A stretch of DNA of 64,000 bases from Methanorbis furvi (lineage in GTDB: Archaea > Halobacteriota > Methanomicrobia > Methanomicrobiales > Methanocorpusculaceae): NCBI RefSeq assembly GCF_032714615.1, contig NZ_JAWDKA010000004.1, positions 62,001 to 126,000 on the forward strand. The letters are read 5' to 3'. Each line of letters opens with the position of its first letter. Within the stretch, counting starts at the first letter, position 1. Positions 16,155-25,014 of this stretch are shown piece by piece. The position numbers and the translations under genes are program-made. Below the pieces are notes generated by a model. It was not told where the DNA came from. It saw only the letters and a program-made list of their open reading frames with translations, and did not search any database.

Positions 16155-16607
16155 ATGAGATTTTCAATCTCGATTCTGGTAAGTATAGTAGTAGTACTGG
16201 CCGTTTGTATACTGCCTGTAGCCGCTGCCTCCTGTTCTGCAACAACAATTGACATGAAAACAGTTGAGCTGGGTGTGATATCCGTAACAAAAGCGCCACC
16301 GATTTATGGAGAAGTAAGACAGGGAGAAGTTGATCCCCACCAGTATTATGTACCCTCCGGACACAGGACTCTTGAAGTCTCACTTCAGTGGGATCATACA
16401 ACAAACAATGATCTCTCCCTCGCCATGTATCCTCCCAATGGAAACCCATTAGTCTGGAATGATGCAAACGATGGACAGACAGATGGTGAAATATCATTGA
16501 GTACTCCCTTACCATCCCAGATGACTGGGAAGTACTGGAGTTTTGATGTCACCGGTCTGAGAGTTTCAGGAACACAAAGTTATACTCTTACGATAAATAG
16601 TTACTAA
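16155..16607 (+). CDS. secreted small beta-domain protein
   Basis: The 150 residues comprise a signal peptide (ISILVSIVVVLAVCILPVAA) and one beta-sandwich-like domain. The domain pattern (EVRQGEVDPHQYYVPSGHRT, LEVSLQWDHTTNNDLSLAMYPPNG, GKYWSFDVTGLRVSG) resembles bacterial pre-peptidase C-terminal domains: charge-rich strands, then 'DLSLxxYPPNG', then a closing 'YTLTINSY'. It is expected outside the cell. It lies 5 bases before a membrane-tethered regulator with which it is surely co-transcribed, so it may be a ligand-binding or sensing partner of that regulator. That role is inferred from the pairing only. Confidence 0.7.
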   Translation: MRFSISILVSIVVVLAVCILPVAAASCSATTIDMKTVELGVISVTKAPPIYGEVRQGEVDPHQYYVPSGHRTLEVSLQWDHTTNNDLSLAMYPPNGNPLVWNDANDGQTDGEISLSTPLPSQMTGKYWSFDVTGLRVSGTQSYTLTINSY

Positions 16608-16612
16608 TACGA

Positions 16613-17491
16613 ATGTTTCAGAAAGAGAAACTTTGGGACCTTGTTGTGATTATCATCATAGCATTGATAATTTTTATTCCCTCAGTTTGTCTTTTTTTTA
16701 TTGACGGTGGACAGATACGAGGCATCAATGATGATCCTGCCACCCGTCCAAATCTTCTTGGACAAAACATTGACGGCCTCAATTTCACTTCAGCTACCGG
16801 AAAAATACAACCTATCTATGACGACACAGAGATAGTTCCCCTTTCGTTTTGGCAGTTATCACCCAGAGAGATACTGTTAAGAGTCATTACCTACCCAATG
16901 GCGTACATTCCTCCCTCAACGGGAAAAATCATCTCTCTCCTCTACCTCGCATCCGGTCTCGCCCTCATCATACTCTACCGGAGAAAAACCAGCCGAAAAG
17001 ATCCGGATCCAAACTCCCGCAGAGAACAAATTCGCAGATACATCAGTGAACATCCAGGAAAAAATACACAACATATCGCTGATGCCCTTTCTTTACCCCG
17101 CAGCTCTCTCACCTATCATCTGAACCGGCTTCAGGAAACACAGGACATCAGGCAGGTCCCATACGGCGGACGTTCACATTTTCTTCCGGCCAATACCGGT
17201 CTCACCGAAAACCAGAAAATTCTTCTTTCCCTTCTCTCCAAAGAAAAAGATCACCTGATACTTCAGACATTAATAAATCAGCCATCCCTTACCAGAAAAG
17301 AGATCGCCGCACAACTCGGTATTTCCACAACCACTGCTCTCTGGTATATTCACAGACTGGAACGGTCTCATCTGCTCACCGCAAAAAAGCAGGAGAGAAA
17401 ACTTCGGTACAGTCTCACCCCTGAAATTGTGACGGAATATCAGGAACTTGCAGAAATATTTACACCGAAATCTGACGATCACTCGACCTGA
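16613..17491 (+). CDS. membrane-tethered regulator with two winged helix-turn-helix domains
   Basis: The 292-residue protein starts with a membrane helix (VVIIIIALIIFIPSVCLFFI) and an outside loop of about 60 residues. A second helix (ISLLYLASGLALIILYRRKT) is followed by a basic cytoplasmic segment carrying two winged-helix domains. The first is IRRYISEHPGKNTQHIADAL and SLPRSSLTYHLNRLQE; the second is QTLINQPSLTRKEIAAQLGI and STTTALWYIHRLERSHLL. This layout suggests an envelope sensor that binds DNA directly. The gene immediately upstream encodes a secreted protein and could supply the signal. No target operator was identified. The family appears widely in methanogen genomes with uncharacterised function. 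Confidence 0.75.
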   Translation: MFQKEKLWDLVVIIIIALIIFIPSVCLFFIDGGQIRGINDDPATRPNLLGQNIDGLNFTSATGKIQPIYDDTEIVPLSFWQLSPREILLRVITYPMAYIPPSTGKIISLLYLASGLALIILYRRKTSRKDPDPNSRREQIRRYISEHPGKNTQHIADALSLPRSSLTYHLNRLQETQDIRQVPYGGRSHFLPANTGLTENQKILLSLLSKEKDHLILQTLINQPSLTRKEIAAQLGISTTTALWYIHRLERSHLLTAKKQERKLRYSLTPEIVTEYQELAEIFTPKSDDHST

Positions 17492-17537
17492 TCTTCCTCT
17501 TCTCAGAGCATCCATTCTCCGGTATCTTCAATTATGT

Positions 17538-17770
17538 CCATAAACTCGTTTATTGGCAACTAACGTTTGTCGTAGCTCCGTCCAGAGAAAAACGGAACGT
17601 ATGCCTGTTTACTGTTTCGCAGATTCACAGGAATACACGGATATTTTCAGCATCACTACGAAACGAAAACATCACGAAAATATTTTTGAATTTGAGTTCC
17701 GTGATGTTCACGTCTGCTCCGTGATGTTTTTTTTCTGTGAAACTCCGTGTGTTCCGTTTTTCCGTGGGCG
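17538..17770. mobile_element. family B fold-back repeat, copy 3
   Basis: The left end is identical over about 45 bases to the copy at 12477; the right arm reads gttcacgtctgctccgtgat and then gaaactccgtgtgttccgtt, ending ccgtgggcgg. The centre has diverged. It occupies the gap before the HMA-domain gene. Confidence 0.78.
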
Positions 17771-17873
17771 GCAAAACCTGACAGACAAAAACGGTATCTC
17801 CAAAGAAACTACCTCTCCTCAGAGTCACTTTTTGCATTATAACACTCGAACGCCAATATCACTGCAGAGCATC

Positions 17874-18089
17874 ATGAAAAAAACATTCAGAATGGAAAAC
17901 CTTGAATGCGCCCACTGTGCAGCACTCATGGAAACCGGCATCAGAAAAATCGACGGCGTCAGCGAAGCCTCGATCAGCTTCATGACCGAAAAACTGATCA
18001 TCGACGCTGAGGAAAACAGATTCGATGAGATCATGACAGAGGTCAGAAACATCTGCAAAAAAATCGAGCCTGACTGCAGAATCAGATAA
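17874..18089 (+). CDS. stand-alone heavy-metal-associated (HMA) domain protein
   Basis: The 71-residue protein has the ferredoxin-like HMA fold: MKKTFRMENLECAHCAALME contains the C-x2-C metal site (Cys-Ala-His-Cys). It is followed by GIRKIDGVSEASISFMTEKL and a second beta strand. Heavy-metal ATPases normally carry this domain at their own N-terminus; here it is a separate gene ending 2 bases before the ATPase. It probably delivers or senses the metal for that pump. The start is the ATG at 17874; the open frame upstream runs through a repeat and is not protein-like. Confidence 0.85.
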   Translation: MKKTFRMENLECAHCAALMETGIRKIDGVSEASISFMTEKLIIDAEENRFDEIMTEVRNICKKIEPDCRIR

Positions 18090-18091
18090 GA

Positions 18092-19966
18092 ATGATCACA
18101 ACACTCTCACCAAAACAACAAAAGACACTGATCAGAATCATCCTAGCCTTTGCAATCCTTGTCTCTGTGATAATTTTACAGCAGACGAACATCGTCAGCG
18201 AAACAGCAATCCTTCTCGTGCTGTATCTTGTACCGTACGCAGTTATCGGATATGATGTACTGACTCGTGCAGGAAAAAATATTTTTCACGGAAAAATTTT
18301 CGATGAAAATTTTCTGATGACAATCGCAACAATCGGAGCGTTTGCTCTCGGCGAGTATCCTGAAGCAGTCGCCGTGATGCTGTTCTATCAGGTCGGCGAA
18401 CTGTTCCAGAGTTATGCGGTAAGCAAATCGCGAAAATCCATTGCCGCACTGATGGACATCAGGCCGGATCATGCAAACATCGAATCCAATGGACAGCTCA
18501 TCGAAGTGGACCCAGGCGAACTGAAAACCGGAGACGTAATCATCATCAAGCCGGGCGAACGCGTGCCGGTTGACGGTGTTGTCATCTCAGGCTCCTCAGA
18601 TCTGAACACCATGTCTCTGACCGGCGAGTCACTGCCGCGACCGGTTGATGCAGGAGACGAAGTCATCAGCGGATGTGTGAATATGTCAGGACTTCTTCGC
18701 GTGAGAGTTCAGAAACCCTACGGCGAATCAACCGTTGCCAGAATTCTGGATCTGGTGGAGAATGCCGCAGCAAAAAAAGCGAAGACCGAGAACTTCATCA
18801 CAACCTTCTCCCGGTACTATACGCCTGTGGTTGTCGGAGTTGCGGCAGCTCTTGCAGTGTTGCCACCGATACTTTTCGGCGAGCCGTTTGTCGACTGGGT
18901 TGGGCGTGCGTTGATCTTTTTGGTGGTATCCTGCCCCTGTGCTCTGGTGATCTCAATTCCTCTGAGTTTTTACGGAGGAATCGGCGGGGCGTCGCGAAAC
19001 GGAATTTTGATCAAAGGCGGAAATTATCTGGAGGCTCTGGCAAAGACAGAGACTGTTGTGTTTGACAAGACCGGAACGCTGACGACCGGTAGTTTCCGCG
19101 TTAATTCGATCAAACCTTCGGGAGAGATGACCGAAGAGCAGCTGATTATGTATGCGGCACTCGCGGAAAGTTCGAGTACGCATCCGCTCGCTGCCTCCAT
19201 TCGTGCGGCGTACGGAAAAGAAATTGATCGGAGCGTTGTTGCAAATGTAACAGAGACCGCGGGAAGAGGAGTCTCGGCAGAAGTCTCCGGCAGAGTTGTT
19301 CTTGCAGGAAATGCAAAACTGCTTGCGGATGGGGGAGTCGCAATTCCGCCTTCAGCTCCGGCAGGAACAGCGATTCATGTGGCAGTTGATAAAATCTATG
19401 CAGGCTATCTTTTGTTTTCTGATACGGCAAAGCCGAGTGCAAAAAAAGCGGTAAATGATCTGAAAAAACTCGGCGTGAAACACACCGCAATGCTCACGGG
19501 CGATGCGGAGGCTGCGGCAAAACTGACGGCTGAAGAGCTTGGTATTGATTCGTATCGTGCAGGACTTTTGCCGCAGGAGAAGGTGTCCGGTCTTGAGGAT
19601 ATCATGGAAAAGTTTGGCGGCAGTACTGCGTATGTGGGTGACGGGATTAATGATGCCCCGGTACTTTCACGTGCAGACGTCGGTATTGCGATGGGGTCGC
19701 TCGGCTCGGACGCTGCCATTGAAGCGGCGGACGTTGTTCTGATGGATGATGATCCGGCAAAGGTTGCAACAGCGGTGAGAATTTCCAAGAAAACATTCTG
19801 GATTGTTCGGGAGAACATCGTCTTTGCTCTGGGTGTGAAGTTTTTCGTACTCGCTTTTGCTGCGGCAGGGTTTGCGACGATGTGGGAGGCGGTGTTTGCG
19901 GACGTGGGTGTTGCGGTGATTGCGATACTGAATGCTATGCGGACGCTGGGATTTTCGGAAAAATAA
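18092..19966 (+). CDS. heavy-metal-translocating P-type ATPase (Zn2+/Cd2+ type)
   Basis: The pump exports a divalent heavy metal at the cost of ATP. The 624 residues contain the transmembrane metal motif SCPCALV (CPC at 281-283), the phosphorylated Asp325 in DKTGTLT, the nucleotide-domain HPLA motif, TGDAEAAAKLTAEELG and the hinge GDGINDAPVLSRADVGIAMG. The last membrane segment contains ADVGVAVIAILNAMR, whose Asp-x-Gly favours Zn/Cd/Pb over copper. There is no N-terminal HMA domain, which is encoded by the preceding gene instead. Substrate assignment is from motifs only. Translation begins 2 bases after the HMA gene. Confidence 0.9.
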   Translation: MITTLSPKQQKTLIRIILAFAILVSVIILQQTNIVSETAILLVLYLVPYAVIGYDVLTRAGKNIFHGKIFDENFLMTIATIGAFALGEYPEAVAVMLFYQVGELFQSYAVSKSRKSIAALMDIRPDHANIESNGQLIEVDPGELKTGDVIIIKPGERVPVDGVVISGSSDLNTMSLTGESLPRPVDAGDEVISGCVNMSGLLRVRVQKPYGESTVARILDLVENAAAKKAKTENFITTFSRYYTPVVVGVAAALAVLPPILFGEPFVDWVGRALIFLVVSCPCALVISIPLSFYGGIGGASRNGILIKGGNYLEALAKTETVVFDKTGTLTTGSFRVNSIKPSGEMTEEQLIMYAALAESSSTHPLAASIRAAYGKEIDRSVVANVTETAGRGVSAEVSGRVVLAGNAKLLADGGVAIPPSAPAGTAIHVAVDKIYAGYLLFSDTAKPSAKKAVNDLKKLGVKHTAMLTGDAEAAAKLTAEELGIDSYRAGLLPQEKVSGLEDIMEKFGGSTAYVGDGINDAPVLSRADVGIAMGSLGSDAAIEAADVVLMDDDPAKVATAVRISKKTFWIVRENIVFALGVKFFVLAFAAAGFATMWEAVFADVGVAVIAILNAMRTLGFSEK

Positions 19967-20003
19967 TTTTTTTATTCGCGTCATTCGCGTTTCATATCCT
20001 CAT

Positions 20004-20035
20004 CCTACCCTACCCTACCCTACCCTACCCTACCC
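20004..20035 (+). repeat. CCTAC pentanucleotide tandem repeat
   Basis: Six perfect CCTAC units (20004-20033) end in CC, about 45 bases before the aminopeptidase start. The tract is not in that gene's reading frame but lies in its probable promoter or leader. It follows a fragment of the family C end (ttattcgcgtcattcgcgtt) at about 19972-19992. Confidence 0.85.
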
Positions 20036-20080
20036 ACACCCTCATATTATCCAAACAACATATTAACAGACAGAAATCAC

Positions 20081-22879
20081 ATGTCTGCCGCAGAATATCG
20101 TTATCGTCCCTCAGAGTTTCCCGCCCCGCCTGTAGTCGTCCGCCACATCAATCTCACCTTTGACATCGCCGAAACACAGACCCGCGTCATCGCCGAGACC
20201 ACCTTCACCGTTCTTGCAGAAACGCTCGACGTCCTCACTCTCAACGCGAAAAATCTTGAGATACGCAAAGTCCGCATCAACGGGAAAAATGCCCGCTACC
20301 TCTACGAAGACGATCTCTTAAAAATCCAGCTCTCGCACCCCTCCCACCGCGGAGCACACCTCACCCTCTGGACCGAAACCATCTGTCGTCCAACCTCGAA
20401 CATTCTTGAAGGACTCTACTATGACGCAAGTCCTGCCGGCCTTCCCAAAACCCAGATAACCCAGTGCCAGCAGTGGGGATTTCAGCGGATTGCTCCCGTC
20501 ATCGACGACATGCGGGCAAAAAGTACCTGGACCACCACCATCATCGCCGACAGCAGGTACACCAATCTCATCAGCAACGGCGACATCAAAAGTCCTCGTA
20601 CATCCCATGACGCGACCCGCGACATCATCACCTATCAGAACAACTACCCCATGCCGCCGTACCTCTTTTTCCTCGGCGTCGGCACCTGGGACACCTTCAC
20701 CCGCAGCCTCGAGTACCCTGACGGCAAAAAGATCAGACTCGAACTGCTCGCAGAAAAGGGAGCGGATCCTGCCGGAGCACGTGCTGCTCTTGACATCCTC
20801 GCCGACAGTATCCTCTGGACCTGTCTTTTCACCGGACCCGAACGCTACGAATCCCCTGACGTCCGGCTCGAACTCTACCGGCTGTGCAGAACCCGCGACA
20901 AAATTATTTCGGAAAACCCCGGCAACCCTGAAGCAGCCCTTGCCCCGATCCGCAGACAGATCTCAATCCTTGCCTCTGACCTCGTCTTCGGCTACCAGTA
21001 CCCTTATGATGTTTATCGCGAGATCTCCATGCAGAACAGCGACTTCGGCGGCATGGAAAACACCGGCAACACCACCATCATCCAGAGCAGGATCATGCCG
21101 ACTCCTGAGATCACCGACGCGTCGTATGAGTACATGATCGGCGTCAAACAGCATGAGTTCTATCACAACCTCAACGGCTCAAGCGTGACGGGAGACACTC
21201 CGTTCTCCATCTGGCTCAACGAAGCGGTCACCGTCATGATGGAGGATGACTACCTTTCCTTCCTCTTCGGCAGCGACTATATCCGGCTTCAAAACATTCT
21301 TCAGATTTACACTCCCGGCACCGGCACGTTTTCTCTTGACACGGGGGCAGCCGCGATGCCGATCGAGCCTGAAGGATTCAATGATCCAAACGATCTCATC
21401 ACCTCGGTTACGTACGTCAAGGCTCCAGAGTTTGTTCGCATGATTCAGGTAATGCTTGGCAACCGTGCCTTTACGTGGGCACTGGACCTCTACCACCGCA
21501 GGTTTGCCGGCGGTAACGCTTCTCCCCGCGACTGGTTTGATGCGATGGAGAATGTCAGCAAGATTGATTTTTCCACCATGGCAGGACGCTGGCTCAAGCA
21601 GACCGGATACCCGACAATAACGGTGTCGGCAGCCTACAACGCAGAGGAGGAGGTCGCAGAAATTATTGTGGACCAGACAGGTTTCGGTGACCAGAGTCCT
21701 TGGATTTTTCCGCTGGTTGGAACACTCATCACCGACAAGGGTGTTGCCGTTGCTGAGTTCGTAGAAAAAATCGACGGTGCTCATCATGAGTTCACCGTCC
21801 CGTGCGTGGGAGCGTTCGCTGCCGCCATCTGGAATCCCGGCCATGCGGCCTACGTCCGCATCGCGAATGACGCTTCAGACAGCGAGCTCTATCTTCTTCT
21901 CAAGTATGATACTGATGTGGTGAGCAGGTTCCTTGCGTATCAGACCCTCGTCGACCGCGAGATGGCCAGACTCTGCCGTGACCCGGACTATGTTCCTGAC
22001 TCCCGTCTCGTTGACTGGTATGTTGCTACGCTCTCAGACAACAATGCGATGCAGAGCACTGGGTCACTTTCCCTCACGATATTTGAGTCGGTGAATGATC
22101 CTGAGTTCACGCACCGCTATGCTGTACTCTACTCTGCGAAAAAGCGGTTCATGCGTTCTGTTGCCGCCGCTTCCGAGCAGCGTCTGCTTGCCCTCTACAC
22201 GGCATACAATACTGCGGAAAAGCCGACGACTGCTCCGGCAGATCTTGCCAGGATCTTTAAGACACGCGCTGTCAAAAATCTGATCCTCTCTCATCTCGCA
22301 ACACTTGACACGCCGGAGGTCTGGGATTTGATCAAAAAATCCTATGAAAAATCCTCGAATGCGACCAGCCGTATTGCGGCTCTGTCCCTGTATCTCTCAA
22401 GCACTGCGCCCGACCGCTTCGAGGTCCTGACGCTTGAGCTTGACCGGTCCAAGGCCGACCCTGTTGCATGGGAAAATTTCCTTGCCGCAGTTGCCGGTAC
22501 TTCGTCTCCTGATACGGTTGCGTATCTCAGGATGATTGAGAAGTCGGAAAATTTCCATGTGGAGCAGGCAGGACAAGCCCGGTCTCTGTATCTTCGGTTT
22601 GCAAACAATCGCAAGTTATCTCTGGAGACAGAGGAGGGCCGAGCCTTCCTGCGTGATTCACTGATCTCGCTTTCCCGGGTAAACGAGTACATCTCAACCG
22701 GCATTCTCTCGGTCTTCTCGCATCTCGACAGTTACGATCAGCCAGTTCGCGATGCATGTTTTGCGATCCTTTCTGATCTGGTGGCAACAGTTTCTGACAC
22801 CGAGGCTCCGGCAGTAATTCGCACGGCCCGCCGCATCATTGCGGGAAGTCCGAAGGCTCAGGAGGCGTCTACGAAATAA
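20081..22879 (+). CDS. pepN: M1-family aminopeptidase N
   Basis: This zinc metallopeptidase removes N-terminal amino acids from peptides in the cytosol. The 932-residue protein has the N-terminal saddle domain and the exopeptidase motif GGMENTGNTT. The zinc site is HEFYHN with the third ligand in NEAVTVMMEDD, spaced as in M1 enzymes. These are followed by the Ig-like and long C-terminal helical domains of the E. coli PepN subtype. Length is typical (about 870-930). It is isolated; the upstream leader contains the CCTAC tandem repeat, which could influence expression if its copy number varies. Confidence 0.94.
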   Translation: MSAAEYRYRPSEFPAPPVVVRHINLTFDIAETQTRVIAETTFTVLAETLDVLTLNAKNLEIRKVRINGKNARYLYEDDLLKIQLSHPSHRGAHLTLWTETICRPTSNILEGLYYDASPAGLPKTQITQCQQWGFQRIAPVIDDMRAKSTWTTTIIADSRYTNLISNGDIKSPRTSHDATRDIITYQNNYPMPPYLFFLGVGTWDTFTRSLEYPDGKKIRLELLAEKGADPAGARAALDILADSILWTCLFTGPERYESPDVRLELYRLCRTRDKIISENPGNPEAALAPIRRQISILASDLVFGYQYPYDVYREISMQNSDFGGMENTGNTTIIQSRIMPTPEITDASYEYMIGVKQHEFYHNLNGSSVTGDTPFSIWLNEAVTVMMEDDYLSFLFGSDYIRLQNILQIYTPGTGTFSLDTGAAAMPIEPEGFNDPNDLITSVTYVKAPEFVRMIQVMLGNRAFTWALDLYHRRFAGGNASPRDWFDAMENVSKIDFSTMAGRWLKQTGYPTITVSAAYNAEEEVAEIIVDQTGFGDQSPWIFPLVGTLITDKGVAVAEFVEKIDGAHHEFTVPCVGAFAAAIWNPGHAAYVRIANDASDSELYLLLKYDTDVVSRFLAYQTLVDREMARLCRDPDYVPDSRLVDWYVATLSDNNAMQSTGSLSLTIFESVNDPEFTHRYAVLYSAKKRFMRSVAAASEQRLLALYTAYNTAEKPTTAPADLARIFKTRAVKNLILSHLATLDTPEVWDLIKKSYEKSSNATSRIAALSLYLSSTAPDRFEVLTLELDRSKADPVAWENFLAAVAGTSSPDTVAYLRMIEKSENFHVEQAGQARSLYLRFANNRKLSLETEEGRAFLRDSLISLSRVNEYISTGILSVFSHLDSYDQPVRDACFAILSDLVATVSDTEAPAVIRTARRIIAGSPKAQEASTK

Positions 22880-23256
22880 TATCCGGAACCACTCCGAAAA
22901 ACCGCGCGAAAAAAGTATCATGAAACGCGGGGAAACCCCTTCCCCACTATTATAATAAACAGAGAAAATGGTTTATATATCTGACTGAGCGCACCGCTCC
23001 TGAATGCCTGATTTTTTTATTCGCGTCAAATCATGCCAATTATGATTTTATTGAGTATAATCGTGTGAAATTCGTTTTTCTCAAAATATACTCACCTGAT
23101 TGTTAATTTGAGCAAATAACTCTTTCAAATGCTGTTTTTATCAATTTTGCAGGGTTTTCCTCTTACGTTAATTTTAAATATGCATACACTGACCTATTAT
23201 CATCCAAAGTTTGTCGGCGTAATATATTCTGAGTGTGGCCGCAGACTTTGAAAAGT
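22880..23256. other. AT-rich intergenic region
   Basis: It contains a short inverted repeat, gggg/cccc, just after pepN (about 22926-22946), a fragment tttattcgcgtca related to family C ends, and then AT-rich sequence. TTTAAATA at about 23171-23178 is a plausible promoter box for the gene at 23257. I see no gene in it. Confidence 0.5.
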
Positions 23257-23691
23257 ATGGAGAAATCCCAGTCTATGAAACAGATGGTAGCAAATGGTAT
23301 GACCGATCAGGAGGTCATTACAAGATTTAAAGAAGAGAACTGCTGGGGACTCTGCACCTCAATTGATCTCAAGGAATGCGATCCTGCAACGATCCGCGAT
23401 GCAGACAAGATTCACCAGTTCGTGCTCGAACTCGCTGATCTCATCGACATGAAACGCTTCGGCGAACCGCAGATCATCCACTTCGGCCCCTGCGACCGCG
23501 TTGCCGGATACTCAATGACCCAGCTCATCGAAACCTCGCTTCTGTCGGCACACTTTGCCAACGACACGAACGCAGCATACATCGATGTCTTCAGCTGCAA
23601 AGAATACATGCCGAGCGTTGCCGCAGAATTCTGCAGAAAATTCTTCGGTGCAAAGGCAATGAACACGACGGTCTTCTTCCGCACAATCTAA
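23257..23691 (+). CDS. S-adenosylmethionine decarboxylase-like protein
   Basis: The 144-residue protein resembles the small archaeal/bacterial AdoMet decarboxylase (SpeH/SpeD) fold: WGLCTSIDLKECDPATIRDA, then QIIHFGPCDRVAGYSMTQLI, then AYIDVFSCKEYMPSVAAEFC and a C-terminal FFGAKAMNTTVFF. In the canonical enzyme a serine in a Ser-Glu-Ser-His motif is converted to the pyruvoyl group. Here the matching stretch reads LIETSLLSAHF, so the self-cleavage site is not standard. The gene may be an AdoMet decarboxylase with an altered site or a changed-function relative. ATGs at 23257 and 23275 are both possible starts; an in-frame GTG also exists upstream. A hairpin terminator follows. Confidence 0.68.
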   Translation: MEKSQSMKQMVANGMTDQEVITRFKEENCWGLCTSIDLKECDPATIRDADKIHQFVLELADLIDMKRFGEPQIIHFGPCDRVAGYSMTQLIETSLLSAHFANDTNAAYIDVFSCKEYMPSVAAEFCRKFFGAKAMNTTVFFRTI

Positions 23692-23705
23692 TCGCCGCAC
23701 AAACG

Positions 23706-23744
23706 CTGCGGTGATGTGCCGCAGAATGCCGCACTCTTTTTTTT
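23706..23744 (+). terminator. hairpin plus T8 terminator
   Basis: CTGCGG (23706-23711) pairs with CCGCAG (23719-23724) and is followed by T8 at 23737-23744, shortly after the stop codon at 23691. Confidence 0.6.
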
Positions 23745-23794
23745 ATCTGATAGTCTTCTCACAATATCTGAAAAATAATTTTTGTAGGTGGTCT

Positions 23795-24037
23795 CGCTTG
23801 GGGTAACCACTGAATGCACAGAGCACACAGAACCTCACGGAATAAAATGCACGGAATATATTTTTTTATTTTTTTGAAAAGGCAAGTGAGAAATAAATTT
23901 TAGCGAAAATCTTTCCGTGCATTCCGGCGCCGCAGGCGTTCTCCGTGCATTCCCGCGAAGCGGTGAGCAGACCAAAGGTATGTGATTTTCAGTGAAGCTC
24001 CGTGAAATTTCCGTGCATTCTGTGGTTACTCCAAGCG
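23795..24037. mobile_element. palindromic intergenic element, diverged relative of family B
   Basis: The outer ends CGCTTGGGGTAACCACTGAA and its near reverse complement at 24013-24037 differ at two positions over 25 bases. Inside, repeated 'cacggaa' / 'ttccgtgcatt' blocks recall family B. A family C core in reverse (cgcgaagcggtgagcagacc) sits at about 23953-23972. It is non-coding. Confidence 0.7.
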
Positions 24038-24116
24038 AAGCCAAGGACAAAAATAAAATCAACCGAATTTTACGAGAACACTCAACCCAAACGCACTTTC
24101 ACACCGCGCGGTCTGA

Positions 24117-24124
24117 TCTTTATA
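24117..24124 (+). promoter_or_regulatory. probable TATA box for the 24176 gene
   Basis: CTTTATAT lies about 52-59 bases before the ATG at 24176 and fits archaeal box A. Confidence 0.4.
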
Positions 24125-24158
24125 TCACCACTCGGCATAGTAGTTGTATCACATACCC

Positions 24159-24165
24159 GAGGTGA
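24159..24165 (+). promoter_or_regulatory. strong ribosome binding site
   Basis: GAGGTGA, complementary to the archaeal 16S 3' end, 10 bases before the ATG at 24176. It fixes that start against a long upstream-open frame. Confidence 0.65.
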
Positions 24166-24175
24166 CCACAAAATC

Positions 24176-24601
24176 ATGAAAACGCTCCACCTTCCCCCGC
24201 GCTTTGTCTGCAGGAGAACATCAAAATATCTCTCTCCCGAGAAAACCTACCGGCTGCCTGACGGCCGCATCATGTACATCAGCTACCACTCTAACCCAAT
24301 TGCAAAAACCGCACGTCCCTACATCGCCGCAGACTGTATTGGAGAATCCGGCCACTGCGCATACATCCCTCCGCTCCCAATGCAGATCCTGCAAAAGTAT
24401 CCCATCCTCAATCCAAAAAACATCCGCACCGTGACCGCAGCACAGCTGGAGCTTGCCGGACTTCTGAAAATTCCGCGGTCAGGAAATATCGTGAACAGCG
24501 CTGACCGGCTTGCTGAATTAATCGACTGGCTTGCCATCATGTACCGGCTTGAAGAGACGGTGGCCTCCGGCCAGAAGGACGGCGAGACCGCACTATTATA
24601 A
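24176..24601 (+). CDS. hypothetical small basic protein
   Basis: The 141-residue cytosolic protein has no recognised family. It starts MKTLHLPPRFVCRRTSKYLS, decided by a strong GAGGTGA site. Next come a basic segment (PDGRIMYISYHSNPIAKTAR) and a helical C-terminal half (TAAQLELAGLLKIPR, DRLAELIDWLAIMYRLEE). The helical half could be a small DNA- or protein-binding domain, but no winged-helix pattern is convincing. The frame is open another 58 codons upstream through a repeat and is not protein-like there. It lies between the AdoMetDC-like gene and gatC. Confidence 0.55.
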   Translation: MKTLHLPPRFVCRRTSKYLSPEKTYRLPDGRIMYISYHSNPIAKTARPYIAADCIGESGHCAYIPPLPMQILQKYPILNPKNIRTVTAAQLELAGLLKIPRSGNIVNSADRLAELIDWLAIMYRLEETVASGQKDGETALL

Positions 24602-24742
24602 TACTCAGGACTCAGGCCTGCGCATCATGCAGGTCACCCCTGATTTCCTGCACAAAAATCCATCAATCATCATGATAGAGTAGTAACTCTTTTTACCCCA
24701 AACAACATCACCACTAAACTACTATTTACAGGTCGCAGAAAA

Positions 24743-25012
24743 ATGGTCTCTGAAAACGATGTTCTTCATATAGCTGAACTCGCTGATATCGGCATCGCCA
24801 CAGCAGAGCTCGGCAAATTCACCGAGCAATTCAACGCAATTCTCGAGTACTTTGATATCCTTGACACCCTTGAGGCAAAAGACTCCCTTGAACGCCCGCT
24901 CGTCAACGTTTTCCGCGAAGACGAAGTAAAACCCTGTCTTTCGCAGGAAGAGGTTCTCAGAAACTCTCACAACCCTGAGGACGGATACATCCGCGCACCG
25001 AAGGTGATCTAA
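24743..25012 (+). CDS. gatC: Asp-tRNA(Asn)/Glu-tRNA(Gln) amidotransferase subunit C
   Basis: GatC is the small tether that holds GatA and GatB together in the amidotransferase that makes Asn-tRNA and/or Gln-tRNA. The 89 residues show VLHIAELADIGIATAELGKF, then FNAILEYFDILDTLEA and the conserved tail RPLVNVFREDEVKPCLSQEE with the final GYIRAPKVI. It is first in gatC-gatA-gatB, with 2 bases between gatC and gatA. Confidence 0.94.
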   Translation: MVSENDVLHIAELADIGIATAELGKFTEQFNAILEYFDILDTLEAKDSLERPLVNVFREDEVKPCLSQEEVLRNSHNPEDGYIRAPKVI

Positions 25013-25014
25013 CA

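Noticed and set aside
20004-20035. Telomere-like CCTAC repeat
   Set aside because: Only six units at an internal chromosomal site; archaeal chromosomes of this kind are circular. Treated as a simple sequence repeat.
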